A stretch of 64,000 nt of DNA from Poriferisodalis sp965262965 (GCF_965262965.1 NZ_OZ253573.1:1984001-2048000), one strand, 5' to 3'. Shown: positions 31,209 to 40,217, counted from the first letter of the stretch. Notes: generated by a model from the letters alone, not told the origin. Numbers and translations are program-made.

Positions 31209-32882
31209 GTGACGCCCCGCACCCGGTCCGGCGACGTCGGCGTCGCGGAATCGGAAGACGAGACCATGGGTGCGCCTGCGGGAGGCGCCGAGCGACGCGG
31301 CGGCGCGCCGGCAGCGCTGCATGTCGCCGGATTGGTGCTGGCGTGCGGATTCGCCTTTCCAGGCGCGTACCTCGTGTACCGAGGCGCGCGCGATGGCATC
31401 GGTCCCGACGGGCTGCTGTGGAGCGCACGCACTCTGGGCCCGCTGTGGCGCACGCTCCGGCTCGCAGTCGCGGTCTCGGCGAGCGCAACAGTGCTGGGCA
31501 CTGGCCTGGCGTGGCTCGCCATGCGCACAGACCTGCCGCTGCGCAGGCTGTGGCGGATTCTGCTCCCGCTGCCGCTCGTGTACCCGACGTTCGTCGGCGC
31601 CGCGGCGTTCATCCGCACGCTCAACCCCGGGGGGCTCGCCAACGATCTGCTCGCACGCATCGGAATTTCGACGGTGCCCGAGCTACGAGGATTTGTCGGT
31701 GCGTGGCTGGTGCTGACGCTGATGACTTTTCCATACGTCTACCTGCCGGTTGCTGCGCGATTGCGGCAGCTTCCGGGAAGCCTCGAGGAGAGCGCCCGTC
31801 TGCTCGGCGACAGCGCATTCGCCGTTTTCCGCCGCATCTGCATGCCCCACGCTGCAACTGCGATCGGCGCCGGAACGCTGCTGGTGTTTCTGTACACGGT
31901 GAGCGACTTCGGCGCCGTGCAGCTGATGCGCTACGACACGCTGACCCGCGCCATCGCCACCAACTACCTGGCAAATCCGCCGGTGGCGCTGGCGCTCAGC
32001 CTGATGCTGCTGGTCTTGGCTGCCGCAGTTGTGGGGGCCGAGCGATGGTTCTCGCGTCGCCTTCCCGACGCACCGCGGTCGGGCTCACATCGGCCCCTCG
32101 ACTACCGCCTGGGGCGCTGGCAGCCGTTGGCAACCGCGGCAGTCGTGCTTGCGGTGTTCGCCAGCGTCTTCGCCCCCTTCATCGCCTTGTTCGACTGGGC
32201 GCAGCGGGGAGTGCTGCGTTCTATCAGCGGCGACCGAGCGCTCGCAGTCGACTACTCCAGCGTGGCCGACGCCACGTTCAACACGATCTGGGTGAGCGTC
32301 GTCGCCGCAGTGGTGTCGGTCGCTGCTGTGTTGCCGATCGCCATGCTCGTGGGCCGTCACCGGTCCCGTACCGGATCGCTCGCCCATGCCGTGGTGATCA
32401 GCACATTCGCGCTGCCCGGACTTCTCATCGCGCTCTCGATGCGCTTTTGGACTCTGCGGACCGACTTCATCTTCGAGCTGTTCGGCGACACAGCGGCGCT
32501 GTTGATCTTTGCGTACGTCGTCCGATTCGGATCGCTCGCGATGGGCATCAGCGTGGTCGCCGTGCGCAGCGTGCCCGATCGCCTCCACGACTCGGCCCGT
32601 CTGCTCGGCGCTGGCCCGGTGCGCCGCTTGCTCACCGTGGACATGCCCGTCATGGGACCCGCGCTCGGTGCAGGCGCGGGCCTCGTGCTGCTGTCGGTGA
32701 TGAAGGAGCTGCCGATCAGCCTGCTGGTGTCACCGCTGGGCTTCTCGACGCTGACGACCCGCATCTTCGGCTCGTTCGAGGACGCCTTCGTCGCCGAAGC
32801 CGGCCTCATGGGCGTCATCTTGGTGACCGTCTCGTTCGCCCTGACGTGGTTCCTCGTCGTCCGCCGATCCGAACACGTCTGA
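31209..32882 (+). CDS. Ferric-iron type ABC transporter permease (FbpB-like)
   Basis: The 557-residue protein has about twelve hydrophobic segments in two halves, each with an EAA-type cytoplasmic loop (SLEESARLLGDSAFAVFRRICMP near 195 and DRLHDSARLLGAGPVRRLLTVDMP near 460). This is the fused-permease layout of FbpB/AfuB. GTG 31209 starts a hydrophilic N-terminus of about 40 residues; ATG 31266 is an alternative start. No ATPase gene follows. The stop codon begins a 21-base tandem repeat. Confidence 0.88.
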   Translation: MTPRTRSGDVGVAESEDETMGAPAGGAERRGGAPAALHVAGLVLACGFAFPGAYLVYRGARDGIGPDGLLWSARTLGPLWRTLRLAVAVSASATVLGTGLAWLAMRTDLPLRRLWRILLPLPLVYPTFVGAAAFIRTLNPGGLANDLLARIGISTVPELRGFVGAWLVLTLMTFPYVYLPVAARLRQLPGSLEESARLLGDSAFAVFRRICMPHAATAIGAGTLLVFLYTVSDFGAVQLMRYDTLTRAIATNYLANPPVALALSLMLLVLAAAVVGAERWFSRRLPDAPRSGSHRPLDYRLGRWQPLATAAVVLAVFASVFAPFIALFDWAQRGVLRSISGDRALAVDYSSVADATFNTIWVSVVAAVVSVAAVLPIAMLVGRHRSRTGSLAHAVVISTFALPGLLIALSMRFWTLRTDFIFELFGDTAALLIFAYVVRFGSLAMGISVVAVRSVPDRLHDSARLLGAGPVRRLLTVDMPVMGPALGAGAGLVLLSVMKELPISLLVSPLGFSTLTTRIFGSFEDAFVAEAGLMGVILVTVSFALTWFLVVRRSEHV

Positions 32883-32939
32883 CTCATTGCCCCGATGGCC
32901 TGGCTCATTGCCCCGATGGCCTGGCTCATTGCCCCGAGA
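32880..32939 (+). repeat. Three tandem copies of a 21-base unit beginning at the permease stop codon
   Basis: Two full copies (32880-32900 and 32901-32921) and a third of 18 bases (32922-32939) share the core CTCATTGCCCCGATGGCC. The first copy starts with the TGA stop of the permease. No inverted symmetry suggests a terminator. Confidence 0.9.
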
Positions 32940-32956
32940 GGGCGGGGCCAGGTTGT

Positions 32957-33730
32957 TCAGCGGTGGTCGACCATCACGTGCTCTTTGGCCAGGAACATCA
33001 CCGAACGGGAGAAGTCGATGAAGTTGGCCTCGTCCTCGTAGGCCCGCCGAGACGCGGCTCGGTTCTCCGGGATGGCGTTGCCCATGGCGCTGCGGTCCAT
33101 CCAGACCTCGGCGTGACCGGTGTAGGGCTCGACGGCCGAGTTGCGTGACCGGTTGATGGCCGCGGTGAAGGGATGCTCGTCGGCGTGCACCTGCTGGTAG
33201 CGCAGGATGCCCGACGACTGCGCCTGGCGGCGGATGACGGGACCGTGGTGCGTGCGCCAGTACCACTGCGCCTCTTCGATGGTCTGTGACCCCAGGTGTC
33301 GCAAGGGGAAGTAAAGCTTGACCAAGCTGGAGCGGTCGGTCGCGACGATGTTCTCCGGCGTCGGGTTCACCTGAGGGAGCTCGTAGCCGTAGTACGCCAC
33401 GGAGCGCTCGATATCCGCGAAATTGAGCTCGTCTTTAAGCAGCAGCCGGTCGAATTCGCGACCGGCGTCAGTGCGCATCGCCTCGAGCATCGAGTCACGC
33501 GACTCCCACCACACTTCCGCCACGCCGTCGTAGGGCTCTTCCATTTCGCCCCGCCGTCCCGGCAGGCGGCTGTGGTCGTCGTCGGTGGTGTGCACCTGCA
33601 CGTAGCGCAGCATCTTCGCCTGCGCCGAGTGAGCGGTCACCAGCGGTCCGTGCACGTTGAGCCAGTAGTCCTGCATCTCAGCCCGTGTCATGGCTTGCTT
33701 GCGCCGCAGCAAGAACGTCAGTCGCAGCAT
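32957..33730 (-). CDS. Tandem EthD-domain protein
   Basis: The 257-residue protein consists of two ferredoxin-like EthD/dimeric alpha-beta-barrel repeats. Each has an R-x-x-x-x-Q-x-Y/W-x-x-H-H/V-H-G-P-style element: MQDYWLNVHGPLV near 19-31 and AQWYWRTHHGPVI near 154-166, each followed by LRYVQVH or LRYQQVH. EthD-type proteins accompany oxidative degradation of ethers, aromatics and polyketides. It is divergent from an amidohydrolase gene, a common pairing in aromatic breakdown. Confidence 0.85.
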   Translation of the reverse strand: MLRLTFLLRRKQAMTRAEMQDYWLNVHGPLVTAHSAQAKMLRYVQVHTTDDDHSRLPGRRGEMEEPYDGVAEVWWESRDSMLEAMRTDAGREFDRLLLKDELNFADIERSVAYYGYELPQVNPTPENIVATDRSSLVKLYFPLRHLGSQTIEEAQWYWRTHHGPVIRRQAQSSGILRYQQVHADEHPFTAAINRSRNSAVEPYTGHAEVWMDRSAMGNAIPENRAASRRAYEDEANFIDFSRSVMFLAKEHVMVDHR

Positions 33731-33910
33731 CGTTTGCCCCCTTCGCCGCCGACTGCAGAGGCTAGATCAGCAGTTGGCGGCGGCACGCGGGAAACGGCAG
33801 CCCAGGGTTGGCGGAGCGGGTCGACACCGGTGTCGTCACCGAGATTGTTGGAGAGGCGGCTGCTACTTTGCAGCAGGGCGCAGTCGCCGCACGTGGGGGT
33901 GCACAAGACC

Positions 33911-35086
33911 ATGCCGATCACGGAGTTCTTCCCGGATATCAAGATCGTCGACTCCGACACGCATTGGACCGAGCCGCACGACCTGTGGACCAGCTTGGCG
34001 CCGGCCAAGTACCGCGATCTGGTGCCGCAGATCCGTGAACACAACGGCAAGCGCAAGTGGGTGGTCAACGGCGACATTCCCATCGCGGGCGATTCTGCTG
34101 TGTCGGCGATCCTGCCCGATGGCGAGAAGATGCTCGGGCTGAAGTTCCTCAAGCACGACATCGAGATGGTCCACGCGGCGTCTTACGACTGCGACGCCCG
34201 CCTCGAGCTGATGGATGCCATGGGCGTCAGCCACGGCATCGTGTACCCCAACGTCGGCGGGTTCGGGAACCAGAACTTCCTCAAGGTGGATGACCGGGCG
34301 CTGCGCATTGCCTGCGTGGAGATCTACAACGACTGGATGGCCGACCTGCAGGCTCGCTCGGGCGGGCGCATCCTGCCGATGGCGCTCGTGCCGTGGTGGG
34401 ACATCGACGCCAGCGTGCTCGAAGTCGACCGCATGCACCGCAACGGCGCCAAGGGCATCGTGATGTGCTCCAACCCCCACGACTCGGGCATGCCGAACTT
34501 CGCGCAGCCCGAATGGCGCCCCTTCTGGGAGATCTGCGAAGCCCTGGAGATGCCGGTCAATTTCCATATCGGCGCCTCCGAAGGCGATATCGACTGGTCC
34601 GGAAAGGTGCCGTATGACACCTGGTCGGGCGACGTGAAGATTTCCTTGGGTGGGGCGGCGATCTTCCTGGGCCAGCTGCGCTGGATGGTGAACCTGCTGG
34701 TGAGCGACGTGCCGGAGTGCTACCCGAACCTCAACTTCGTGTCGGTGGAGAGCGGCGTCGGCTGGATCCCGTTCCTGCTGGACGCGCTCGACTACCAGTG
34801 CGGCGAGACCGCACCCGAGCACATGGCCCACCTGTCGATGAAGCCCTCGGAGTATTTCCGGCGGCAGTTCTTCGGATGCTTCTGGTTCGAGTCCCAGACG
34901 CTGGCGCCGGCCATCGACCACATCGGGGCCACCCAGATCATGTTCGAGACCGACATCCCGCACCCCACCTGCCTCTACCCGCACAGCGTCGAGCGGGTGC
35001 GTGATGCGATCGGCAATCTCGATCCCGCCGTCCAGAAGCGGATCTTGCAGGACAACGCTGCCGAGCTCTACAGGATCGACCTGTAG
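33911..35086 (+). CDS. Amidohydrolase-family (ACMSD-like, amidohydrolase 2) protein
   Basis: The protein of about 391 residues begins with IKIVDSDTHWTEP, the D-x-H metal-binding motif of amidohydrolase-2 proteins (usually DxDxH or DTHxH). A TIM-barrel pattern follows: LMDAMGVSHGIVYP, ILPMALVPWWD, PVNFHIGASEG with the second His near residue 220, and MFETDIPHPTC with the late Asp near 345. Members decarboxylate or hydrolyse ring-cleavage products such as ACMS and 5-carboxyvanillate. ATG 33911 is chosen; GTG 33896 is an alternative. The substrate is unknown. Confidence 0.88.
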   Translation: MPITEFFPDIKIVDSDTHWTEPHDLWTSLAPAKYRDLVPQIREHNGKRKWVVNGDIPIAGDSAVSAILPDGEKMLGLKFLKHDIEMVHAASYDCDARLELMDAMGVSHGIVYPNVGGFGNQNFLKVDDRALRIACVEIYNDWMADLQARSGGRILPMALVPWWDIDASVLEVDRMHRNGAKGIVMCSNPHDSGMPNFAQPEWRPFWEICEALEMPVNFHIGASEGDIDWSGKVPYDTWSGDVKISLGGAAIFLGQLRWMVNLLVSDVPECYPNLNFVSVESGVGWIPFLLDALDYQCGETAPEHMAHLSMKPSEYFRRQFFGCFWFESQTLAPAIDHIGATQIMFETDIPHPTCLYPHSVERVRDAIGNLDPAVQKRILQDNAAELYRIDL

Positions 35087-35122
35087 CAGAGCGGTTGCAG
35101 CAGTTCCCGGCAGGGGCGGTCG

Positions 35123-35602
35123 CTACGCAGCGGTGGCCCCTCGGCTGAGCCGGTCGGCACCCCAGCGGGCCATGTCGGCTTCGAGATCGAGCGGGATATT
35201 GCGCGGGGCGTCGGGTTCGTAGAGCTCGAGCGGCACTTCCCACATCACCTCGAACTCGATGCCGTCAGGGTCGTGGCAGTACAGGCTGCGGCTGGTGCCG
35301 TGATTGTTCTCGCCCACCAGGGCACCCATCTCGCCCAGCCGGGTCTTGGCCTCGGCCAGCTCGGCGAGCGTCACGATTTCCCAAGCCAAGTGGTACAGGC
35401 CCACATGCCGAGCGGGAGCGCCCTCTCCGGCCGCGTCGAAGAGCCCCAGATCGTGGTCGGTGTTCGAGGAAGGCGACGCCATGAACACAGCGGTGCCGTA
35501 GCGATTCACGATCTCGAGTCCGAGCGCCTGGGAATAGAAGCGGGCCGACGCCTCAGGGTCGCTCACCCACAGCACTGCGTGCCGGATGCCGAGTGTGGCC
35601 AT
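35123..35602 (-). CDS. VOC family (glyoxalase/bleomycin-resistance/dioxygenase) protein
   Basis: The 159-residue protein starts at ATG 35602 behind GGAGGCGTC. It has two betaalphabetabetabeta modules: IRHAVLWVSDPEASARFYSQALG and HVGLYHLAWEIVTLAELAEAKTRLGEMG, ending with SLYCHDPDGIEFEVMWEVP. Likely metal ligands are His7, His70-75 region and Glu near 125. This resembles small type I extradiol dioxygenase or glyoxalase-like enzymes. It follows the amidohydrolase gene in convergent orientation. Confidence 0.88.
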   Translation of the reverse strand: MATLGIRHAVLWVSDPEASARFYSQALGLEIVNRYGTAVFMASPSSNTDHDLGLFDAAGEGAPARHVGLYHLAWEIVTLAELAEAKTRLGEMGALVGENNHGTSRSLYCHDPDGIEFEVMWEVPLELYEPDAPRNIPLDLEADMARWGADRLSRGATAA

Positions 35603-35775
35603 GACGCCTCCCATCGGTGCTGGTCGGACCGCCCGCGCTGGCGGGGCCGTCGATCGCACCCGTTGCCCCGATCGGAGCGTACCGAGCAGGTGTTCGCCGT
35701 CTGTACGTCCATCGTTCGGTCCTGAACTCGCCAACGCAACGCTGCGCAGTGGCGCTCAGCCCGTCTGCCAGCGCA

Positions 35776-37290
35776 CTAGGGCAACTGGAGCTTGATGCCG
35801 CCAAAGGCAGCGTCGTCGGGATCTTGTAGGGCATTGGTGGCCTCCAATTGGCCGTCGGTCGCCCCTGCGTCATGCCAGGGCATGGCTGCCGTCCACCGCC
35901 ACGCGAAGCTCATGATCCTCATCAGTGCGCCAACATCATCAGCCTGCGTTGTCGAGGTGCGTCGCAGGCAGCCGATGTACTCATTGCGGAACACGCTGGG
36001 GATCACGATTCGCGCAGCATCGACCGCCGAAAGCTCGGCGTTCATCATCACACGTGCCACCCTCCCATTGCCGTCGGTGAAGGGGTGAACCTCGGCCACC
36101 ATGATCATGATGTAGAGCGCGCGCTGGAAGCCAGCGGGAACCGAGAGGGACAGCTCGAATCCTTGACGCAGTGTGCCCTCGACCAAGGGGGGATCGACGA
36201 ACACGTAGCTGCCGACTTGGTTGGGTGCCTGCTTCCACTGCCCCGGACCCACTTCGGGGCGGCCTGCGAGAATCATCTGATGGCGCTCGCGCAGGTGTGT
36301 CAGGAACCCCTCAACATTGTCCGCGGTGGCCCTGCGTCCGACGGTGTCGGCAACACAGCGATAGGTGCCCAAGATGTCGTGGCCATCGGCTGGGCGAGTG
36401 GGTGGGGGCTGCTGAGTGTCAATAATGCGACGGGCTTCGGGCACCGTGAACACCGTGCCCTCGATGTAATTGGAGAAGTAGCTCTCGAAGAACGGCAGCG
36501 CTTCCGCTTCGGGTCCCGCTGGGAGCCAATCGGGCACATCCGGGTCGTCATAGCCGGTCAAGCTCTGAACCAGTCGGTTGAACATCTCCACCCTGCGTTC
36601 ATCCCAGGCTCGACGATGCGTGAACGCTTGCAATAACGGGCCGGCTGTGGGACGCAACGGCTGGTCGCCCGCCAACTGGTCGAACAGACGCTTGATCTCG
36701 TCGACCTGATCAACTTTGCCCAGGGCCTCGGCGAGGGTGGTGGCGTCGTCGCGCAGTCGCGACATCCGTTCCGGCCCCCAAGTGATGGCCTTGGCGGCCA
36801 GCCAGTCCTCGAGTTCGGCCAGCGACAGTGTCCGGGGCATCCGTCCGCTGCGGCCACGAGTGACGGCGAGGTTGTCCACCAAGATGCGAGCCGGGCTGGA
36901 CATTGCGAGCCCGTTGGGCCAAGGCAGGTCCTCAAACGATTCGGCCAAAGGCCTGCCGGGGCGGATCCGTACCTCCATACCCGGCAGCTGAATGGATTTG
37001 CGCCCGCTCTGGGTTGCAACAAAGATGCAGCCGCCGCTCACGCGGCCGTCTTGGGCGGCCGAGCGATCGACGATCAGGGCGCCGGGAAGCAGATGACCCA
37101 AGATGAGCCATCGGTTGGCAACCACGATCTCGGCGGGGTCGCTGACGAGGTCGGCGGAGTACAGCCGGGGTGCCAGCCGGCGGATCCGGCCACCGGCCAC
37201 GGCCCGGGTGAGCGTGTCGCTCGACGCCACGTCGTCAAAGAACACTGTGCGAGGCTCCGTCGGCCATGGTGTGGAGACTCTTCGAGCCAT
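35776..37290 (-). CDS. Fic family protein with AbiEi-like N-terminal region
   Basis: The 504-residue protein has the Fic catalytic loop HPFTDGNGR at 402-410, which AMPylates or otherwise modifies target proteins with nucleotides. An inhibitory-helix motif S-x-x-x-E-G lies at 273-278 (SNYIEG), upstream of the Fic core, so autoinhibition is expected. The first 120 residues (TLTRAVAGGRIRRLAPRLYS) resemble the winged-helix AbiEi/transcriptional-regulator antitoxin domain, an unusual addition that suggests DNA binding and self-regulation. It is one of three Fic genes in the window. Confidence 0.9.
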   Translation of the reverse strand: MARRVSTPWPTEPRTVFFDDVASSDTLTRAVAGGRIRRLAPRLYSADLVSDPAEIVVANRWLILGHLLPGALIVDRSAAQDGRVSGGCIFVATQSGRKSIQLPGMEVRIRPGRPLAESFEDLPWPNGLAMSSPARILVDNLAVTRGRSGRMPRTLSLAELEDWLAAKAITWGPERMSRLRDDATTLAEALGKVDQVDEIKRLFDQLAGDQPLRPTAGPLLQAFTHRRAWDERRVEMFNRLVQSLTGYDDPDVPDWLPAGPEAEALPFFESYFSNYIEGTVFTVPEARRIIDTQQPPPTRPADGHDILGTYRCVADTVGRRATADNVEGFLTHLRERHQMILAGRPEVGPGQWKQAPNQVGSYVFVDPPLVEGTLRQGFELSLSVPAGFQRALYIMIMVAEVHPFTDGNGRVARVMMNAELSAVDAARIVIPSVFRNEYIGCLRRTSTTQADDVGALMRIMSFAWRWTAAMPWHDAGATDGQLEATNALQDPDDAAFGGIKLQLP

Positions 37291-37457
37291 AATCTGACGC
37301 TAACGCCCCGAGACGTCAATACGCGGAATAATTTCCTTGAGAAGAGATTCGGAATCCGTCATTATTCATTCGAGAACTCAATTGTCTGATGTTTTTCGCT
37401 TGAAAGATGTGTCAAGACGGACTGCACCGACTCGTCACTCGCGGTCGAACGAGATGC

Positions 37458-38693
37458 CTAGTTGCGGCGAGCCTGGGAGTACGGGATGTCCTTGACGTCG
37501 TCGGGCTCTTTGGGAAGGCCGAGCACTCGCTCGCCGATGATGTTGCGCTGGATCTCGTCGGTACCGCCCGCGATCGACATAGCCGGAGTTGACAGCAGCA
37601 CCTCTGAGACCATGCCAGCGGCGTTGGTGTCAGGCCCGACGAGCATGCCCATCGGCCCGGCGATCAGCGTGTGGGCCTCGTGACAAGCACGGGCAGTGAC
37701 TGACATGTTCAGCTTGGTGAGCGAACCCTCCGGGCCTGGCGGCTTGCCAGCGGCGCGGGATGCCCGGGCGCGCTGCATGGTCCAAGATGAGATCCGGCGC
37801 AGCGTCTCGGTGCGGGCGATCTGCTGGCGCACCAGAGGATCGGTCAAACGACCGGTCCGCTGCGCCTCGGGGATGACAAGGTTGGCCCGCCCTGCCCGCT
37901 GCGGGTACCACTTGTAGGTGGCGAAGTATTCATCGCTCTCGCGCTTGGCCTGTTCGACCGTCGGACCGCCGTCAGCCGGGTAGCGGGGGCGGCGGGTCGC
38001 CACAGCGGAGCGCTCGTGCGCCAGCGTCGTGAGCCCGATGCGCCAGCCGTCGCCGGGGCCGCCAACCATCTCGTCGTGCGGTACCCGGGCATCGTGGAAG
38101 AACACCTCGTTGAACGTGGCGTGGCCGTTCATCTGCCGCAGCGGCCGCACCTCGACGCCGTCTTGTTGCATGGGCAGCAGGAAGTACGAGATGCCCTGGT
38201 GCTTGGGAACCTCCCAGTTGGTGCGCGCCATGAGAATGCCGAACTTCGCCTTGTGGGCACCCGAGTTCCAGACCTTCTGGCCGTTGACGATCCATTCGTC
38301 CCCGTCGCGGTCCGCCCGGGTCACGAGCCCCGCCAGATCTGAGCCGTTGGTGGGCTCGGAGAACAGCTGGCACCACTTGTTCTCCCCGGTGAGGATCGGG
38401 CGCAGATGGCGGCGCTTCAGCTCGTCGCTGGCATGGGCCAACAGCGTCGGCGCCACCAGGTACATGCTGACCCCAGCCGCGACGCCGACCGCGCCGACGG
38501 CCTCGAATTCCTTGGCAACCACCGCGTCCATCGACGGCGGCAGACCCCGTCCGTGCCACTGCGTCGGCCATGACGGGGTGCCCCAGCCGGTGTCCGCCAG
38601 CAGGTTGCGCCATTCGGCGAGCGGCCGTTCCCGATCCCAATGCTCTCCGAGCCAAGTCCGGGCTTCGTCACGTACCTCGTTGGCACTGCGCAT
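37458..38693 (-). CDS. Acyl-CoA dehydrogenase family protein
   Basis: From ATG 38693 the protein has 411 residues. It has the ACAD pattern: WCQLFSEPTNGSDLAGLVTRA for the FAD/substrate loop, DEWIVNGQKVWNSGAHKA, and the C-terminal SIAGGTDEIQRNIIGERVLGLPK. The position usually holding the catalytic Glu cannot be assigned with certainty. A TTG start at 38720 would add nine residues. It oxidises an acyl-CoA, probably of an unusual acid, passing electrons to ETF. It is divergent from the second Fic gene over an AT-rich gap. Confidence 0.9.
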   Translation of the reverse strand: MRSANEVRDEARTWLGEHWDRERPLAEWRNLLADTGWGTPSWPTQWHGRGLPPSMDAVVAKEFEAVGAVGVAAGVSMYLVAPTLLAHASDELKRRHLRPILTGENKWCQLFSEPTNGSDLAGLVTRADRDGDEWIVNGQKVWNSGAHKAKFGILMARTNWEVPKHQGISYFLLPMQQDGVEVRPLRQMNGHATFNEVFFHDARVPHDEMVGGPGDGWRIGLTTLAHERSAVATRRPRYPADGGPTVEQAKRESDEYFATYKWYPQRAGRANLVIPEAQRTGRLTDPLVRQQIARTETLRRISSWTMQRARASRAAGKPPGPEGSLTKLNMSVTARACHEAHTLIAGPMGMLVGPDTNAAGMVSEVLLSTPAMSIAGGTDEIQRNIIGERVLGLPKEPDDVKDIPYSQARRN

Positions 38694-38823
38694 ACGCCGA
38701 GCGTAGAACTGTCTCGCCAACTGCGCCCGCGGCAGCGCAACAACAAGCTCCGTTTGCGCACGGTGCCGATACGCCTCCCTATGCGTGTTATGTATAAATA
38801 GTCCACCGTTATGTGGCGATTAA

Positions 38824-38858
38824 TATTCGTTGTCTCATAACGAATAGCTGAGTAGTAT
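38824..38858 (+). promoter_or_regulatory. Fic-gene promoter overlapped by an inverted repeat
   Basis: TATTCGTT (38824-38831) and AACGAATA (38839-38846) are perfect 8-base arms around a 7-base spacer. TTGTCT (38830-38835), a 17-base spacer and TAGTAT (38853-38858) form a promoter whose -35 lies in the repeat. The start codon GTG 38866 is seven bases past the -10, so the mRNA should be leaderless. A protein binding the repeat would block transcription. Confidence 0.6.
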
Positions 38859-38865
38859 CACGCGT

Positions 38866-40134
38866 GTGATCTACGAGGTACCAGAAATGACCGCGGCGGA
38901 TGCCGCAGTTGCGGACGAGATAGAAGGCCTGCGGGAACAGCTGCGGCCATACCTGCGCATGCGACGACGCTGGTACGGGACGCTTCGACGCGCGCAGTTC
39001 GCGCGTGCCGTGCAGGGCTCGAATTCGATCGAGGGCTACCACGCGAGTGTCGAGGATGCGGCGGCAGTCATCGACCACGATGCGCCCTTCGCGGACGTGT
39101 CCGAAGACACGATCAGCGCAGTCGCGGGCTACCGCGACGCCATGACCTATGCGTTGCAACTCGCGGCCGGCGTGTCTCCGCCAGATCGATTCCGCGAACG
39201 GTCCGCGCACGACTCGCCAAGTCCGGAATCGTCAGCCGCCGCACCGCTGCCGATCGACTTCTCCACCCTGCGGTCACTTCATTTCATGATGATCAAGCAC
39301 GACCTCGCCCACAACCCGGGTCAGCTGCGTCCGGGTGCGATCTGGGTGGCAGATTCCGACGGTGAGTCTGTCTACGACGCCCCAGAACGCAATCTCGTCG
39401 ACGCGCTGCTCGGTGAGTTCTTCGAACAATGTGCGAACCTCACGGGCGACGAAACCGTACCAGCGATGGTCACAGCGGCCATGGCGCATCTCAATTTGGT
39501 GCTGATTCATCCTTTCAGCGACGGAAACGGTCGCATGGCACGCTGCGTGCAGACGCTGATGCTCGCTGCATCTGCCGTGCGGGACAACGACCCACTCGCA
39601 CCCGAGTTTCTCAGCATCGAGGAGTACCTCGGCCACAACACGCTGAGCTACTACGCGGCCCTGAGTGCAGTCGCCGCGGGTCAATGGTCACCGGAGCGCA
39701 GCGCCCGCCCATGGATCGAGTTCTGCCTGACGGCGCATCTCCGCCAGGCGCGCACGGTGCTGCGTCGAGTTCTCGAATACGAATCGTTGTGGGACGTGTG
39801 CAGCCAACTTGCGCAGCAGCGCGGAGTGCCCGAACGAGCCGTGGGCACACTCTGCGACGCGGCTCGAGGCTGGACCGTGCGCCGATCTCTCTACCTCATC
39901 CGCACCGAGACAACGAACGGCGAACCGATCAGCGATGGGATGGCGTCACGGGATCTCCAGTCGATGGCGCGGTCGGGGTTGCTGACGCCGGTCGGTGACA
40001 AGCGCGGGCGTCGCTACCGCCCTTCCGACGAGCTCGTGGACATCTGGCACCAGATTCGCGGCATGCGGCTCGCACGAGATGACGCTGATCCATATGTCGT
40101 CGCGCAGTCAGCTGCTCACCCGCAGCTCTTCTAG
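38866..40134 (+). CDS. Fic family protein
   Basis: The 422-residue protein has the inhibitory motif SNSIEG at 52-57 and the catalytic loop HPFSDGNGR at 215-223. A C-terminal winged-helix-like part (about 330-405) contains RSLYLIRTETTN and ASRDLQSMARSGLLTPVGDKRGRRYRPS. This is the common stand-alone class II Fic layout with a C-terminal DNA-binding domain, which may use the inverted repeat in its own promoter. Target unknown. Confidence 0.92.
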   Translation: MIYEVPEMTAADAAVADEIEGLREQLRPYLRMRRRWYGTLRRAQFARAVQGSNSIEGYHASVEDAAAVIDHDAPFADVSEDTISAVAGYRDAMTYALQLAAGVSPPDRFRERSAHDSPSPESSAAAPLPIDFSTLRSLHFMMIKHDLAHNPGQLRPGAIWVADSDGESVYDAPERNLVDALLGEFFEQCANLTGDETVPAMVTAAMAHLNLVLIHPFSDGNGRMARCVQTLMLAASAVRDNDPLAPEFLSIEEYLGHNTLSYYAALSAVAAGQWSPERSARPWIEFCLTAHLRQARTVLRRVLEYESLWDVCSQLAQQRGVPERAVGTLCDAARGWTVRRSLYLIRTETTNGEPISDGMASRDLQSMARSGLLTPVGDKRGRRYRPSDELVDIWHQIRGMRLARDDADPYVVAQSAAHPQLF

Positions 40135-40217
40135 ACGCGATCCCCTCTCGACCAAGCCGCCCGGCAGGCTCGTTTCGACGAGCCGCATGTGTCGGGTGCT
40201 GGGGTTACTTTGAGCCG

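Noticed and set aside
29914..32939. CRISPR-like repeats
   Set aside because: Units are in direct contact without spacers, only three copies each, and no cas genes exist.
31343..33148. Second open frame of 601 codons through the permease gene
   Set aside because: Arginine- and alanine-rich shadow of the permease in another frame; it lacks hydrophobic helices.
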